DNA of 64,000 nt from Deltaproteobacteria bacterium. Its GTDB lineage: Bacteria; Myxococcota_A; Polyangia; Haliangiales; JADYYK01. Shown here in pieces: positions 17,298 to 26,204 of the stretch. The stretch is taken from NCBI GenBank assembly GCA_020853705.1, contig JADYYK010000019.1:1-64000 (forward strand), read 5' to 3'. Positions within the stretch are counted from its first letter, which is position 1; the number at the start of each line of letters is the position of its first letter. The position numbers and the translations under genes are program-made. The notes beneath the pieces are model-generated. The model saw only the letters and a list, made by a program, of their open reading frames with translations, made no database searches and had not been told where the DNA came from.

Positions 17298-19285
17298 TGA
17301 CGGAGGGCACGGCCCAGGAGACGGGGAAGGGGACGGCGGCGGCGGCCACGGCCATGGCCACGGCCACGGCGGGGCTGACCCTGGAGGAGTTCCTGGCCGC
17401 ACATCCGTGGCCCGCGGACATGAGCGCGCGCGGCCGGCCGCTGGACTTCCTGTGGCACTTCGAGCTGGCGGTGTCGGACGCCGAGCTGTGGCCCTGGGTC
17501 AGCGACACCTCGCGCTTCAACCGCGCCTTGAAGATGGCGCGCATGGAGTTCTGGGAGCAGGACGGCGTGCGCAACGGGCGGGCCAGGAACGGCGGCTTCT
17601 TGCAGGAGTGGGTCGAGGTGCCGTGGACCTGGGTGGCGCGGCGCTCGCTGCAGTCGCTCCGGACCTACAGCCGCGGCTTCGCCCACTTCGTGCGCGCGAT
17701 CTACCTCATCGAGCCGCTGGCCGAGGGCCGGGTGCGGCTGACCGTGTATTTCGGCTGGATCCCGCGCGGGGGCTTCGGGCGCACCATGCTGCGGCTGTTC
17801 TTCCCCAGCTTCGAGGGCGGCTACCGGCGCGTGCTGGGCGAGATCGAGCAGCACGTGCGTGCGGCGCGGCCCGAGGGCTCGCCGTACCGGGCGCCGCCGC
17901 ACCAGCTGGCGCCCGAGGCGCGCGCGCGGCTGGACGCGCTGACCACCGAGGTCGCGGCGCGCCTGCCGCCGGCCGCCGAGCTGGGCACCGAGCCGGCCGC
18001 GCTGCTGGAGCGGCTGCGCGCGCACATCGCCAGCGGCGACGACATGGAGCTGACCCGGCTGCACGTGCGCCCGCTGGCGCGCGAGTGGGGCGTGCCCGAG
18101 CGCGCCCTGCTGGTGGCCTGCCTGCACGCGACGCGGCGCGGCCTGCTGGAGCTGAGCTGGGACGTGGTGTGTCCGCACTGTCGCGGCGTGCGCACCGAGG
18201 CGGCCACGCTGGGCGATCTGCCGACCGACGCGGCGTGCCAGCCGTGCGGGGTCGCCTTCAGCACCGACGCCGAGAACAGCGTCGAGGTCAGCTTCCGCGT
18301 GCACCCGTCGATCCGCGACGTGCCCGAGGTCTTCTTCTGCAGCGCCGAGCCGGCCAAGAAGCCGCACATCGAGCTGTGCCAGGTGCTGGCGCCGGGCGAG
18401 CGCCGCAGCGTGGCGACCACCCTGCCGCCGGGGCTGTACCGCTGCTGGCTCAAGGGCGAGGCCAGCTTCACGCCGCTCGGGGTGTGCACCGGGCCTTCCG
18501 AGACCGCCTGGGTCGCGGGGCGGCCGCCGGTGCCCGCCGAGGTGGCCGAGGGCGCCCGGCTGACGCTGGAGAACCCGACCGCGGCGCCGGTGACCTTCGT
18601 CGTCGAGTCGCCCGGCTTCAAGGACGACGCGCTGCGCCCGGCACACCTGTTCGGGCTGCAGGAGTTCCGTGATCTGTTCTCGCAGGAGTCGCTGGCGGCC
18701 GAGGTCAAGCTGTCGATCGGCGAGCAGACCATCCTGTTCACCGACATCGTGGGCTCGACGCGCTTCTACGAGACCCAGGGCGATCCGGGCGCGTTCGCCG
18801 AGGTGCGCCGCCACTTCACCGCGGTGTTCGACGAGATCAGGAAGCAGCGCGGCGTGGTGGTCAAGACCATCGGCGACGCGGCCATGGCGGCGTTCGCCGA
18901 TCCGCTGCACGCGCTGCGCGCCGCCGCCGCCATCCACGCGCGCTTCGACGGCAAGGGCGCGAGTCCATGCCGGCTGCGCATCTCGATCAACACCGGGCCG
19001 TGCATGGCGGTCAACCTGAACGCCGCCATCGACTACTTCGGGCGCACCGTGAACATGGCGGCCAAGCTGCAGGCGCTGGTGGAGGCCGGGCAGATCGTGT
19101 TCCCGCGCAGCATCGAGAGCGCCCCCGGGGTGCGCGACTACCTGACCGCGGTGGCGGCCCGGCTGGAGCCGGTCGAGCTCAGCCACAAGGCATTCGATCA
19201 ACCATATCCAGCGTTTCGCTGGGATCTCGAAGGTGTAGGCGCGCATACCACAATCCCTCTTGCGGTGGGGCGCGGGGCCGAGTAG
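17297..19285 (+). CDS. Class III adenylate/guanylate cyclase with DUF5939 domain
   Basis: 662 residues from the ATG of a TGATG overlap with the kinase. The N-terminal ~200 residues resemble a SRPBCC-type fold (LDFLWHFELAVSDAELWPWV). Then comes the DUF5939 region with a zinc-ribbon-like CPHC...CQPC near 18170-18245, typical of cyclase-linked proteins. The C-terminal class III catalytic domain begins at ILFTDIVGSTRFY (first metal Asp) and continues with VVKTIGDAAMAAFAD (second Asp) and FGRTVNMAAKLQAL. The Asn of the N-x3-R motif is kept, but the transition-state Arg is Lys here. Product (cAMP or cGMP) cannot be assigned. Probably cytoplasmic; it pairs with the upstream kinase-WD40. Confidence 0.88.
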   Translation: MTEGTAQETGKGTAAAATAMATATAGLTLEEFLAAHPWPADMSARGRPLDFLWHFELAVSDAELWPWVSDTSRFNRALKMARMEFWEQDGVRNGRARNGGFLQEWVEVPWTWVARRSLQSLRTYSRGFAHFVRAIYLIEPLAEGRVRLTVYFGWIPRGGFGRTMLRLFFPSFEGGYRRVLGEIEQHVRAARPEGSPYRAPPHQLAPEARARLDALTTEVAARLPPAAELGTEPAALLERLRAHIASGDDMELTRLHVRPLAREWGVPERALLVACLHATRRGLLELSWDVVCPHCRGVRTEAATLGDLPTDAACQPCGVAFSTDAENSVEVSFRVHPSIRDVPEVFFCSAEPAKKPHIELCQVLAPGERRSVATTLPPGLYRCWLKGEASFTPLGVCTGPSETAWVAGRPPVPAEVAEGARLTLENPTAAPVTFVVESPGFKDDALRPAHLFGLQEFRDLFSQESLAAEVKLSIGEQTILFTDIVGSTRFYETQGDPGAFAEVRRHFTAVFDEIRKQRGVVVKTIGDAAMAAFADPLHALRAAAAIHARFDGKGASPCRLRISINTGPCMAVNLNAAIDYFGRTVNMAAKLQALVEAGQIVFPRSIESAPGVRDYLTAVAARLEPVELSHKAFDQPYPAFRWDLEGVGAHTTIPLAVGRGAE

Positions 19286-19317
19286 CGTCCCCGAGTTCGG
19301 CCCGAGGAGGATTCATC

Positions 19318-20373
19318 GTGACGCGCCTTCGTCTGCTCGCCCTCGCCGCGGTGCTGGCCACCGGCTGCACCGTCGACAACTCGCCCGCGACCACCGGCGA
19401 CGATGACGCCGGCCCCGACCTCAGCCCGTCGCCGACCCCGACGCCGGATCCCACGGTGCCGCACTGCTCGGCGCTGGATCCGCGCACGGTGCCGGCCACG
19501 GTGGCGGCGCTGCCCGACGCCGGCGAGGCGCCCTACCTGGCCGTCATCAACAGTGCGCAGCGCGATCTGCGCGTCATGATCTACATCATGGGTCGCGGCG
19601 GCATCATCGACGCCCTCAAGGCCAAGGCGCAGGCGGGCGTCAAGGTGCAGATGATCCTCGACGGGGTGTCGCAGAAGGACGTCAACCAGAAGTACTACGA
19701 CGAGCTGGCCGCGGCCGGCGTGCAGGTGGCCTGGAGCGACCCGTCGTTCTCGTACATGCACGCCAAGACCATCATCGCCGACGGCAAGCTGGCCACGGTG
19801 TCGTCGGGCAACTACTCGCTGGTGTTCTCGATCCAGCGCGAGCGCAACTTCGTGGTCACGCTGTCGGATCCGCATGACGTCGCCGATCTGGTGGCGCTGT
19901 TCGACGCCGACTGGGAGCACCGCGCGGTCGACATGAGCTGCACGCGCCTGGTCATCGCGCCAATCAACGCGCGCGCCCGGCTGCTCGACCTCATCCGTTC
20001 GGCGCAGCGCACGCTCGACATCGAGTCGATGCAGCTGGCCGACACCGACGTGCGCGCCGCCATCGCGGAGCGCTCGCGCGCGGGCGTCACCGTGCGCGCG
20101 GTGCTGGCGCCGTCGAGCTGGATCGACGCCAACGCGCAGGCGGCGCAGTTCCTGGCCACGCTGGGCGTGACGGCGCGCTGGATGACCGACCCCAACGTGC
20201 ACGTCAAGGCGCTGCTGGTCGACGGCGAGCGCGCCTACACCGGGTCGGAGAACTTCAGCTACACCTCGCTGAACAAGAACCGCGAGGTCGGCGTCATCCT
20301 GACCGAGACCGGCGGCGTCAAGGTCATCAAGGACATCTTCGAGCGCGACTACGCCGCGGGGACCAACTTTTGA
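19318..20373 (+). CDS. Phospholipase D-like lipoprotein
   Basis: 351 residues from GTG 19318, preceded by GAGGAGG at 19303-19309. A short signal peptide with lipobox VLATGC makes it a lipoprotein; a Pro/Thr-rich tether follows. Two HKD motifs are present: HAKTIIADGKLATVSSGN and HVKALLVDGERAYTGSEN, each H-x-K-x4-D, so both halves of the PLD active site are intact. PLD-family members hydrolyse or transfer phosphodiesters in phospholipids or nucleic acids (cardiolipin synthase, Nuc). An extracytoplasmic location favours a lipid or DNA substrate. Its stop overlaps the TTG of the CapA-like gene, so the two are translated together. Confidence 0.88.
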   Translation: MTRLRLLALAAVLATGCTVDNSPATTGDDDAGPDLSPSPTPTPDPTVPHCSALDPRTVPATVAALPDAGEAPYLAVINSAQRDLRVMIYIMGRGGIIDALKAKAQAGVKVQMILDGVSQKDVNQKYYDELAAAGVQVAWSDPSFSYMHAKTIIADGKLATVSSGNYSLVFSIQRERNFVVTLSDPHDVADLVALFDADWEHRAVDMSCTRLVIAPINARARLLDLIRSAQRTLDIESMQLADTDVRAAIAERSRAGVTVRAVLAPSSWIDANAQAAQFLATLGVTARWMTDPNVHVKALLVDGERAYTGSENFSYTSLNKNREVGVILTETGGVKVIKDIFERDYAAGTNF

Positions 20374-21434
20374 GGTTGCGCGCGCCAGCCCGGCTGGCGC
20401 TGCTGGCCAGCCTGGGCGCTGGTTTGGTGGTCGCGGCCGCGGCCACGCCGGCGGTGGCGCGCGCGGAGTCGGCCCCGGCGGCGCGCCCGGTGACGCTGCG
20501 CGCCGCCGGTGATCTGGCCTTCTCGTGGCAGGTCGGTGAGGCCGTCGCCACCACCGACTTCGATCCCTTCGCGGCGCTGGCCGGCGCGCTCGGCGAGGCC
20601 GACGTCAGCTTCGCGAATCTCGAGACCGTGCTGAGCAAGGCGCCGGCGCCAAAGGGCGTGGTCGAGCGCCCCGGGGTGCCGCTGATCCGCGGCGCGGCGC
20701 GCGCGGCCGACCTGGCCGCCAAGGCCGGCATCGACGTGGTCTCGGTGGCCAACAACCACGCCTTCGATTTCGGCGCCGCGGGCCTGGCCGACACCTTGCG
20801 GGAGGTCGCGCGCGTGGGCCTGGTCGCCATCGGCGCCGGAGCCACCGCGGACGACGCCGCGCGGCCGCACATCATCAAGGTGCGCGGCCTGACCATCGGC
20901 ATGCTGGCGCTGGCCGAGAAGTCGAACCACCCCGCCAACGGCAAGGCGGCGCTGCACAAGCTGACCTCGGCCGAGGCCGCCATCCGGGCGCTGCGGCCGC
21001 AGGTCGACGTGGTGGTGGTCTCGGTGCACTGGGGCGTGCAGTACCAGCTGAGGCCGACCAAGAAGCAGGTCGCGCTGGCGCACGCCATGATCGACGCCGG
21101 CGCCGACGCCATCATCGGCCACCACCCGCACGTGCTGCAGACCATCGAGGCCTACCAGGGCAAGCCCATCTTCTACTCGCTGGGCAACTTCGTGTTCGGC
21201 ACCCAGCCGATGCCCCGTCGCCTGTCGGCCATCATCGAGCTGGAGCTCGGCCCGCGCCACGTCGCGCGCGCGACCGTGCTGCCCGTGGTCCTCAGCGGCG
21301 AGCGCGGCAGCCCCACGGTGTCGCTGGGCCCCGAGGGCGACGACGTGCGCGCGCGTCTGCGCGAGGCCAGCGCCAAGGGTGCCTTCACCGAGCGCGCCGG
21401 CATGCTGGAGCTGGTCCTTCGGCCGCCGCAGTAA
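20370..21434 (+). CDS. CapA-family (metallophosphoesterase-fold) secreted protein
   Basis: 354 residues from TTG 20370, overlapping the upstream stop as TTGA. It has a signal peptide (LLASLGAGLVVAAAATPAV) and the CapA/PgsA fold: LRAAGDLAFSW, NLETVLS, SVANNHAFDFG, SVHWGVQYQ, IGHHPHVLQ and YSLGNFVFG. CapA proteins share the metallophosphoesterase fold and are linked to poly-gamma-glutamate or polysaccharide export, but no pgsB/pgsC partner is nearby. The specific role is therefore unknown. Coupled to the PLD-like lipoprotein upstream. Confidence 0.88.
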   Translation: MRLRAPARLALLASLGAGLVVAAAATPAVARAESAPAARPVTLRAAGDLAFSWQVGEAVATTDFDPFAALAGALGEADVSFANLETVLSKAPAPKGVVERPGVPLIRGAARAADLAAKAGIDVVSVANNHAFDFGAAGLADTLREVARVGLVAIGAGATADDAARPHIIKVRGLTIGMLALAEKSNHPANGKAALHKLTSAEAAIRALRPQVDVVVVSVHWGVQYQLRPTKKQVALAHAMIDAGADAIIGHHPHVLQTIEAYQGKPIFYSLGNFVFGTQPMPRRLSAIIELELGPRHVARATVLPVVLSGERGSPTVSLGPEGDDVRARLREASAKGAFTERAGMLELVLRPPQ

Positions 21435-21446
21435 TACTCTGGCGGC

Positions 21447-23051
21447 ATGCTGATCGAATTTCCGACCGCGGACGCGATCCCCGAGGCGGCGCGCTGTGAC
21501 GGTGCGCCCTGGTCGATGCGCTGGCTGTGTGATGGCGAGGTGCGCACCTGGACCGGCGAGGGCGCCGACGTGCGCTCGCCGGTGTGTCTGCGCGCAGCCG
21601 ATGGCAGCCTGACGCCCGCGGTGCTCGGGCGCCTGCCCATGGTGTCCGCGGAGGCGGCGCTGCAGGCGCTCGACGCGGCCAAGCGGGCGTGGAACCGCGG
21701 GCGCGGCGCGTGGCCGACCATGCGCACCGCCAAGCGGGTCGCGGCGCTGGAGAAGTTCGTCGCTGGCATGGTGGCGCGGCGCGAGGAGGTGGTGCGCCTC
21801 TTGATGTGGGAGATCGGCAAGACGCGCAAGGACGCGGAGACCGAGTTCGATCGCACCGTGGTCTACGTGCGCGACACCCTGGAGGCGCTCAAGGCCATCG
21901 ATCGCGACGGCAGCCGCTTCATGATCGAGGCCGGCACGCTGGGGCAGATCCGGCGCTCGCCGCTGGGCGTGACGCTGTGCATGGGGCCGTTCAACTACCC
22001 GCTCAACGAGACCTTCACCACGATGATCCCGGCGCTGGCCATGGGCAACACCGTGGTGTGCAAGCTACCGCGCTACGGGGGCCTCTTGCTGGTGCCCCTG
22101 TTCGAGGCCTTCGCAACGGCGTTTCCGCCCGGCGTGGTCAACATCTTCCAGGGTGACGGCGCCACCACAGTGGGGCCCATCATGGCCAGCGGGGACATCG
22201 ACGCGCTGGCCTTCATCGGCTCGAGCCGGGTCGCCAACCTGCTACGCAAGCAGCACCCGCGGCCCAACCGCATGCGCTGCATCACCGGCCTCGAGGCCAA
22301 GAACCCGGCCGTGGTGCTGCCCGACGCCGACCTCGAGCTGGCGGTCAAGGAGTGCGTCTCGGGCGCGCTGTCGTTCAACGGCCAGCGCTGCACCGCGCTC
22401 AAGCTCTTGCTGGTGCACGACAGCATCGCGACCGCGTTCGTGGACAAGCTGGCCGCGGCAGTGGCGGCGCTGAAGGCGGGCATGCCGTGGAGCGCGGGGA
22501 CGCAGCTGACGCCGCTGCCCGAGGACGGCAAGCTGGAGTGGCTGGGCAAGCTGGTGGCCGACGCGGCCTCCAAGGGCGCGCGCGTGATCACCGGCGGCGA
22601 GACCGAGGGCACCTTCTTCCGCCCCGCGGTGCTGTACCCGGTGGCGCCGAGCGCGCAGCTCTACACCCAGGAGCAGTTCGGCCCGGTGGTCCCGGTGGCG
22701 ACCTTCTCCAGCGACGCCGAGATCGACGCCTTCATGCAGCAGAGCCCCTACGGCCAGCAGGTCGCGCTGTTCGGGCGCGATCCGCAGCGCATGGCGGGCC
22801 TCATCGACGCCCTGGTCAACCAGGTCTCGCGCATCAACCTGAACACGCAGTGCCGGCGCGGACCCGACAGCTTCCCGTTCACCGGGCGCAAGGACTCGGC
22901 CGAGGGCACCCTGTCGGTGCACGACGCGCTGCGCTGCTTCTCGATCCGCACCGTGGTCGCGGCGCAGACCGACAACGCCGGCAAGCAGCTGGTCGAGGAC
23001 ATCGTCAGCGGCCGGCTGTCGTCGTTCCTGAGCACCGACTACATCTTGTAG
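21447..23051 (+). CDS. NADP-dependent glyceraldehyde-3-phosphate dehydrogenase-like aldehyde dehydrogenase
   Basis: 534 residues, an ALDH-superfamily enzyme acting in the cytoplasm. Seen: GPFNYPLNE (nucleotide-binding), ITGLEAKNPAVVLPDADL (general-base Glu in a divergent form of ELGGK), FNGQRCTALK (catalytic Cys), QEQFGPVVPV, and RGPDSFPFTGRKDS near the end. The last motif and overall spacing match the non-phosphorylating GapN branch, which oxidises glyceraldehyde-3-phosphate to 3-phosphoglycerate with NADP. Its 3' end overlaps the convergent M50 gene by 13 bp. Family assignment is firm; substrate is inferred. Confidence 0.85.
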   Translation: MLIEFPTADAIPEAARCDGAPWSMRWLCDGEVRTWTGEGADVRSPVCLRAADGSLTPAVLGRLPMVSAEAALQALDAAKRAWNRGRGAWPTMRTAKRVAALEKFVAGMVARREEVVRLLMWEIGKTRKDAETEFDRTVVYVRDTLEALKAIDRDGSRFMIEAGTLGQIRRSPLGVTLCMGPFNYPLNETFTTMIPALAMGNTVVCKLPRYGGLLLVPLFEAFATAFPPGVVNIFQGDGATTVGPIMASGDIDALAFIGSSRVANLLRKQHPRPNRMRCITGLEAKNPAVVLPDADLELAVKECVSGALSFNGQRCTALKLLLVHDSIATAFVDKLAAAVAALKAGMPWSAGTQLTPLPEDGKLEWLGKLVADAASKGARVITGGETEGTFFRPAVLYPVAPSAQLYTQEQFGPVVPVATFSSDAEIDAFMQQSPYGQQVALFGRDPQRMAGLIDALVNQVSRINLNTQCRRGPDSFPFTGRKDSAEGTLSVHDALRCFSIRTVVAAQTDNAGKQLVEDIVSGRLSSFLSTDYIL

Positions 23052-23830
23052 GCGGGGCGGACGGCCGGCGCGGGCTTGCCCCCGGCGCCGGCCCCGGCAG
23101 CGCGCCGGGCGCCGCGCAGGAACAGCCAGGCGCCCAGCAGCAGCACCAGCGCCGAGAAGCCGCCGCAGATCCAGCCCCACAGCCAGTACGGCCCGCCCAG
23201 CGCGCGCGACATCTGCTCGACGTCGGAGGGCAGGCCGGGGCCGGCGCTGCGCGTGAACAGGTAGTCGCCGCGCGAGTACACGCTGAGCGCCAGCTGCACC
23301 GCCAGGAAGACCACCGTGAAGTGGGCGACCTGCTCGGACGCGCGCCAGGCGATGACGCCGCACAGCCCGGCCAGCACCAGCGTGAAGGTCAGCCCGAAGC
23401 TGCCGCGCACGAAGATGGCGGCGGCCAGCACCAGGGCGCCGGCGGCGACGGCGAGGCAGATGCGCGCCAGCCGCGCGCGCCGTGCCACCACGAAGGCGAC
23501 CGCGGCGATCAGCGCCGGCCCGACCAGGCCGCCTGCGGAGATGAAGCCGCGCGCGAAGCTGCCCACGTGGCCGTGCCAGTGCGTGACGCCGGAGCCGTCG
23601 GCGTGCATCTTGAAGAGATCGAAGTGGCCGCCCGCGATGACCGCCGCGATGCCGTGGCCGAGCTCGTGCACCAGGGTCGAGATCAGCACCAGCGGGTAGG
23701 CGACCCGGCCGCCGCCCGGGATGAGGTACAGCGCCACCGTGACGCCGATCGACAGCGCCAGCACCAGGCGGGCGCGCCCGACGTGATCGACGGGACTGCC
23801 AGCGCGGGCGCGGGTGGTGGGGGTGGCCAT
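23039..23830 (-). CDS. M50-type integral membrane metallopeptidase
   Basis: 263 residues from ATG 23830. Several transmembrane segments surround the zinc motif TLVHELGHGIAA (HExxH) near residue 60. The overall pattern fits the M50B-like peptidase family, with small intramembrane-type proteases of poorly known substrate. Seen spans include LVLALSIGVTVALYLI and LALCLAVAAG-like stretches. It follows the hypothetical Cys-motif gene after only 2 bp, so the two form an operon. Its 3' end overlaps gapN convergently. No regulatory target such as a sigma or anti-sigma gene is adjacent. Confidence 0.82.
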   Translation of the reverse strand: MATPTTRARAGSPVDHVGRARLVLALSIGVTVALYLIPGGGRVAYPLVLISTLVHELGHGIAAVIAGGHFDLFKMHADGSGVTHWHGHVGSFARGFISAGGLVGPALIAAVAFVVARRARLARICLAVAAGALVLAAAIFVRGSFGLTFTLVLAGLCGVIAWRASEQVAHFTVVFLAVQLALSVYSRGDYLFTRSAGPGLPSDVEQMSRALGGPYWLWGWICGGFSALVLLLGAWLFLRGARRAAGAGAGGKPAPAVRPAYKM

Positions 23831-23832
23831 GC

Positions 23833-24348
23833 TCAAGGATGGTCCGAGCCGACCGTGCGCGCACGCAGCGCGGCCAGGCGGGCCTCCAGGCTGCCGCGGC
23901 TGAAGCGGTCGGGATCGGCCAGGCGCTGGCGGGCGCCCTCGGCGCTGCGGAAGGCGCCGGCGGGCACCGTGGCCTCGCCGGGCGGGATGAACTTCAGGAC
24001 CTCGGCGAGGCAGGCCTGCGCGCGCGCCAGGGCGCGTGGGGTGCCGCGCGCCACCGCGGCCTCGGCCAGGGTCAGGAACTGGTCGGGCGTGATCAGCGTC
24101 GACGCGTCGTCGCCGCCCAGGTCCAGGCCAGGGGGCGGCGGCTCCGGCGGCAGCACGAAGACGAACTCGCGAGGGGTCGCGCAGCCGACGCAGGCGCCAC
24201 GGAAGACCGACACCAGCTCGGCGCCGTCGCGGCGGACCTGGTGTGGTCGCTCGTGCAGCTGGTGGACGCCACAGCTGCACGGGTGCAGCTCCATGTACAG
24301 GTGCTCTTCCGCGACCGAGCGCGGGCGTAGCCGCATCGGGGGCGCCAT
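23833..24348 (-). CDS. Hypothetical protein with two cysteine pairs
   Basis: 171 residues, not assigned to a family. The N-terminal half has HPCSCGVHQLHER and FRGACVGCATPREF, a C-x-C / C-x2-C arrangement that could bind zinc. The C-terminal half is helical (FLTLAEAAVARGTPRALARA). No signal peptide. It is upstream of the M50-type peptidase with a 2 bp gap, so the two proteins may act together. It is divergent from the formylglycine-generating-enzyme-like gene. Confidence 0.6.
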   Translation of the reverse strand: MAPPMRLRPRSVAEEHLYMELHPCSCGVHQLHERPHQVRRDGAELVSVFRGACVGCATPREFVFVLPPEPPPPGLDLGGDDASTLITPDQFLTLAEAAVARGTPRALARAQACLAEVLKFIPPGEATVPAGAFRSAEGARQRLADPDRFSRGSLEARLAALRARTVGSDHP

Positions 24349-24400
24349 GGCCGCATGCTAGATCAAAAATCCCCGGCGAGGCCTGCTACCATCACTGCCG
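24349..24400. promoter_or_regulatory. Divergent intergenic region
   Basis: 52 bp between divergent genes, containing a short AT-rich run (GATCAAAAAT at 24361-24370). It must carry signals for both directions unless the promoters lie within the flanking genes. No operator-like repeat was found. Confidence 0.35.
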
Positions 24401-25243
24401 ATGAGCGCCGCCGAGCATGACCTGGTCGCGGTCCCGGCCACCACCGGCGCGGTCGGCCTGGCGGCCAGCCAGGTCGAGGCCCTGGTGCTGAGCAACAGCA
24501 CCCTGGCCACCGCGCAGGCCCTGGCTGACGGGAACCCTGGCGGCAGGCCTGGTGCCGACGCCGGGCTCGCCGATGGCGCCCGCGCGGGTGCCATCGCTCA
24601 GGCCGCGCCGGAGCGGGTCCGCATCGCGCTGCGCACGTTGATCCCGCGCCGACCGCTCACGCTGCGCGGGTTCCAGATTGATCGGACCCGGGTCACCAAC
24701 CGGATGTATGCGCGTTTCCTGCGCGACAGCGGTCACGGCGCGCCATCGAGCTGGCCGAATGGTCGCATGCCGCCTGGACGCGAGGGCTGCCCGGTCACGC
24801 ACGTCAGCCACAAGGACGCCTTCAGCTACGCGACCTGGGCCGACCTCGAGCTGGCCAGCGAGGCCGAGTGGGAGATCGCCGCGGGCGGCGCCGACGGTCG
24901 CCGCTACCCGTGGGGCGACGACGCGCGCCCCGAGCTGGAGATCCTGCGCAAGGCCGACCCTGCTGCGCTCGCCGCGGACGCCTACCCGGCGCTGGCCAGC
25001 CCGTTCGGCGTGCTGGGCCTGGTGTGGCCGAGCTGGGAGTGGTGCGCGGACGCCTTCGCGCCGCTGCCAGGCGGCGAGCCGGCCGCGTTCGAGGCCGCCT
25101 ATCCAGAGCATCAGCAGTCCCACCGCGCGCTGCGCGGGGGCCATTCGCACTGGCAGCAGTATGGCGTCTGGGCGCGCATCGGCGCCGAGCCGTCCACGAC
25201 CCGCTTCGACCACGGCTTCCGCTGCGTGCGTCGGGGCCTGTGA
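24401..25243 (+). CDS. Formylglycine-generating-enzyme (SUMF1)-like protein
   Basis: 280 residues. An Ala-rich ~85-residue N-terminus precedes a C-type-lectin-fold FGE-sulfatase domain: LRGFQIDRTRVTNRMYARFL, PVTHVSHKDAFSYATWA, SEAEWEIAAGG, YPWGDDARP, RGGHSHWQQ and FDHGFRCVRRG. The usual RLPTEAEWE motif is altered to LELASEAEWE. No conserved pair of cysteines typical of true formylglycine synthases was seen, so it may be a binding or non-catalytic relative. The pentapeptide-repeat gene follows after 16 bp in the same direction. No sulfatase gene is nearby. Confidence 0.75.
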   Translation: MSAAEHDLVAVPATTGAVGLAASQVEALVLSNSTLATAQALADGNPGGRPGADAGLADGARAGAIAQAAPERVRIALRTLIPRRPLTLRGFQIDRTRVTNRMYARFLRDSGHGAPSSWPNGRMPPGREGCPVTHVSHKDAFSYATWADLELASEAEWEIAAGGADGRRYPWGDDARPELEILRKADPAALAADAYPALASPFGVLGLVWPSWEWCADAFAPLPGGEPAAFEAAYPEHQQSHRALRGGHSHWQQYGVWARIGAEPSTTRFDHGFRCVRRGL

Positions 25244-25259
25244 GGGCAGGAAAGCGCAC

Positions 25260-26183
25260 ATGACGACGACGCCGAAGCCGACCGACCGCCAGGGCTGGAT
25301 CGACCTGCTCAAACGCGACATCTCGGCCTTCAACGCCGCGCGCAAGACGCTGCCGTCGGACGCCCGGCTCGACCTGTCGGGCGCCGACCTGGCCGGCCTG
25401 GATCTGACCATGGCGCACATCGGCACCTGCAACCTGACCAGCGCCGACCTGAGCGGCGCCACCGTGATCCCGCTGGTGCTGCAGTCGTGCCGGCTGCAGG
25501 GCGCCAAGCTCGATGGCCTCAAGGGCACGCCGGCCGACGCGCTGGCGCGCATCCTGGTCATCCACGCCATGTGGACCGATCCGGGGGCGCACAAGCGCTC
25601 GCCGACCAAGCTGCACAACCTGACGCGCTGCGATCTGTCGGGCGCGCGCCTCGGTGGCCTCGACCTCAGCGACGTCAGCCTGAGCGAGGCCTGGCTGGAA
25701 GGCACCGACCTCTCGGGCTGCACGCTGGGCCACACCCTGATGCTGAAGGCCAACCTGACCGGTGCGCGCCTGGTGGGCGCCAAGCTGGAGAGCACTGCGC
25801 TGGAGGGTGCGCGCCTCGACGCCGCCGACTTCTCGGGCGCCATGCTGGAGTCGGTCGATCTGAAGTCGACCCGGCTCGATCGCGCGCGCTTCGATGGCGC
25901 CAGGCTGGACAACTGTCAGCTGTCGCGGGCCCAGGGCAAGAGCGCCTCGTTCGCGCGCGCGACCCTGGAGCACCTCGACGTGTTCGGCGCCAGCTTGCTC
26001 CAGGCCGACTTCAGCGGCGCCAGCTTCGAGAACGTCGAGTTCACCGGCTGCGCGCTGGACGGCGCCCGCCTCACCGGTGCCAAGGTGGTGGGCAAGCTGG
26101 TCTTCGACGGCGGCAGCCTCACCGGGGCCAAGCTCGACGGCATGACCGGCGTGGCGCCCAGGTTCGACGGCACCAAGCGCTGA
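25260..26183 (+). CDS. Pentapeptide-repeat protein
   Basis: 307 residues from ATG 25260. From residue ~35 it consists of A(D/N)LSG-type pentapeptides in at least two blocks (LDLSGADLAGLDL; DLSGARLGGLDLSDVSL; ARLVGAKLESTALEGARL; ADFSGASFENVEF). These would fold as a right-handed quadrilateral beta-helix. An interruption near residues 85-120 separates the blocks. Function cannot be read from such repeats. It is preceded by the FGE-like gene and convergent with the small chaperone-like gene of the giant-protein module, 21 bp away. Confidence 0.85.
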   Translation: MTTTPKPTDRQGWIDLLKRDISAFNAARKTLPSDARLDLSGADLAGLDLTMAHIGTCNLTSADLSGATVIPLVLQSCRLQGAKLDGLKGTPADALARILVIHAMWTDPGAHKRSPTKLHNLTRCDLSGARLGGLDLSDVSLSEAWLEGTDLSGCTLGHTLMLKANLTGARLVGAKLESTALEGARLDAADFSGAMLESVDLKSTRLDRARFDGARLDNCQLSRAQGKSASFARATLEHLDVFGASLLQADFSGASFENVEFTGCALDGARLTGAKVVGKLVFDGGSLTGAKLDGMTGVAPRFDGTKR

Positions 26184-26204
26184 GGGGACAAGTGCCTGAC
26201 GCGG

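Noticed and set aside
16439..19246. Minus-strand 935-residue frame
   Set aside because: Antisense to the kinase-WD40 and cyclase genes, which have clear motifs; composition is typical of a shadow.
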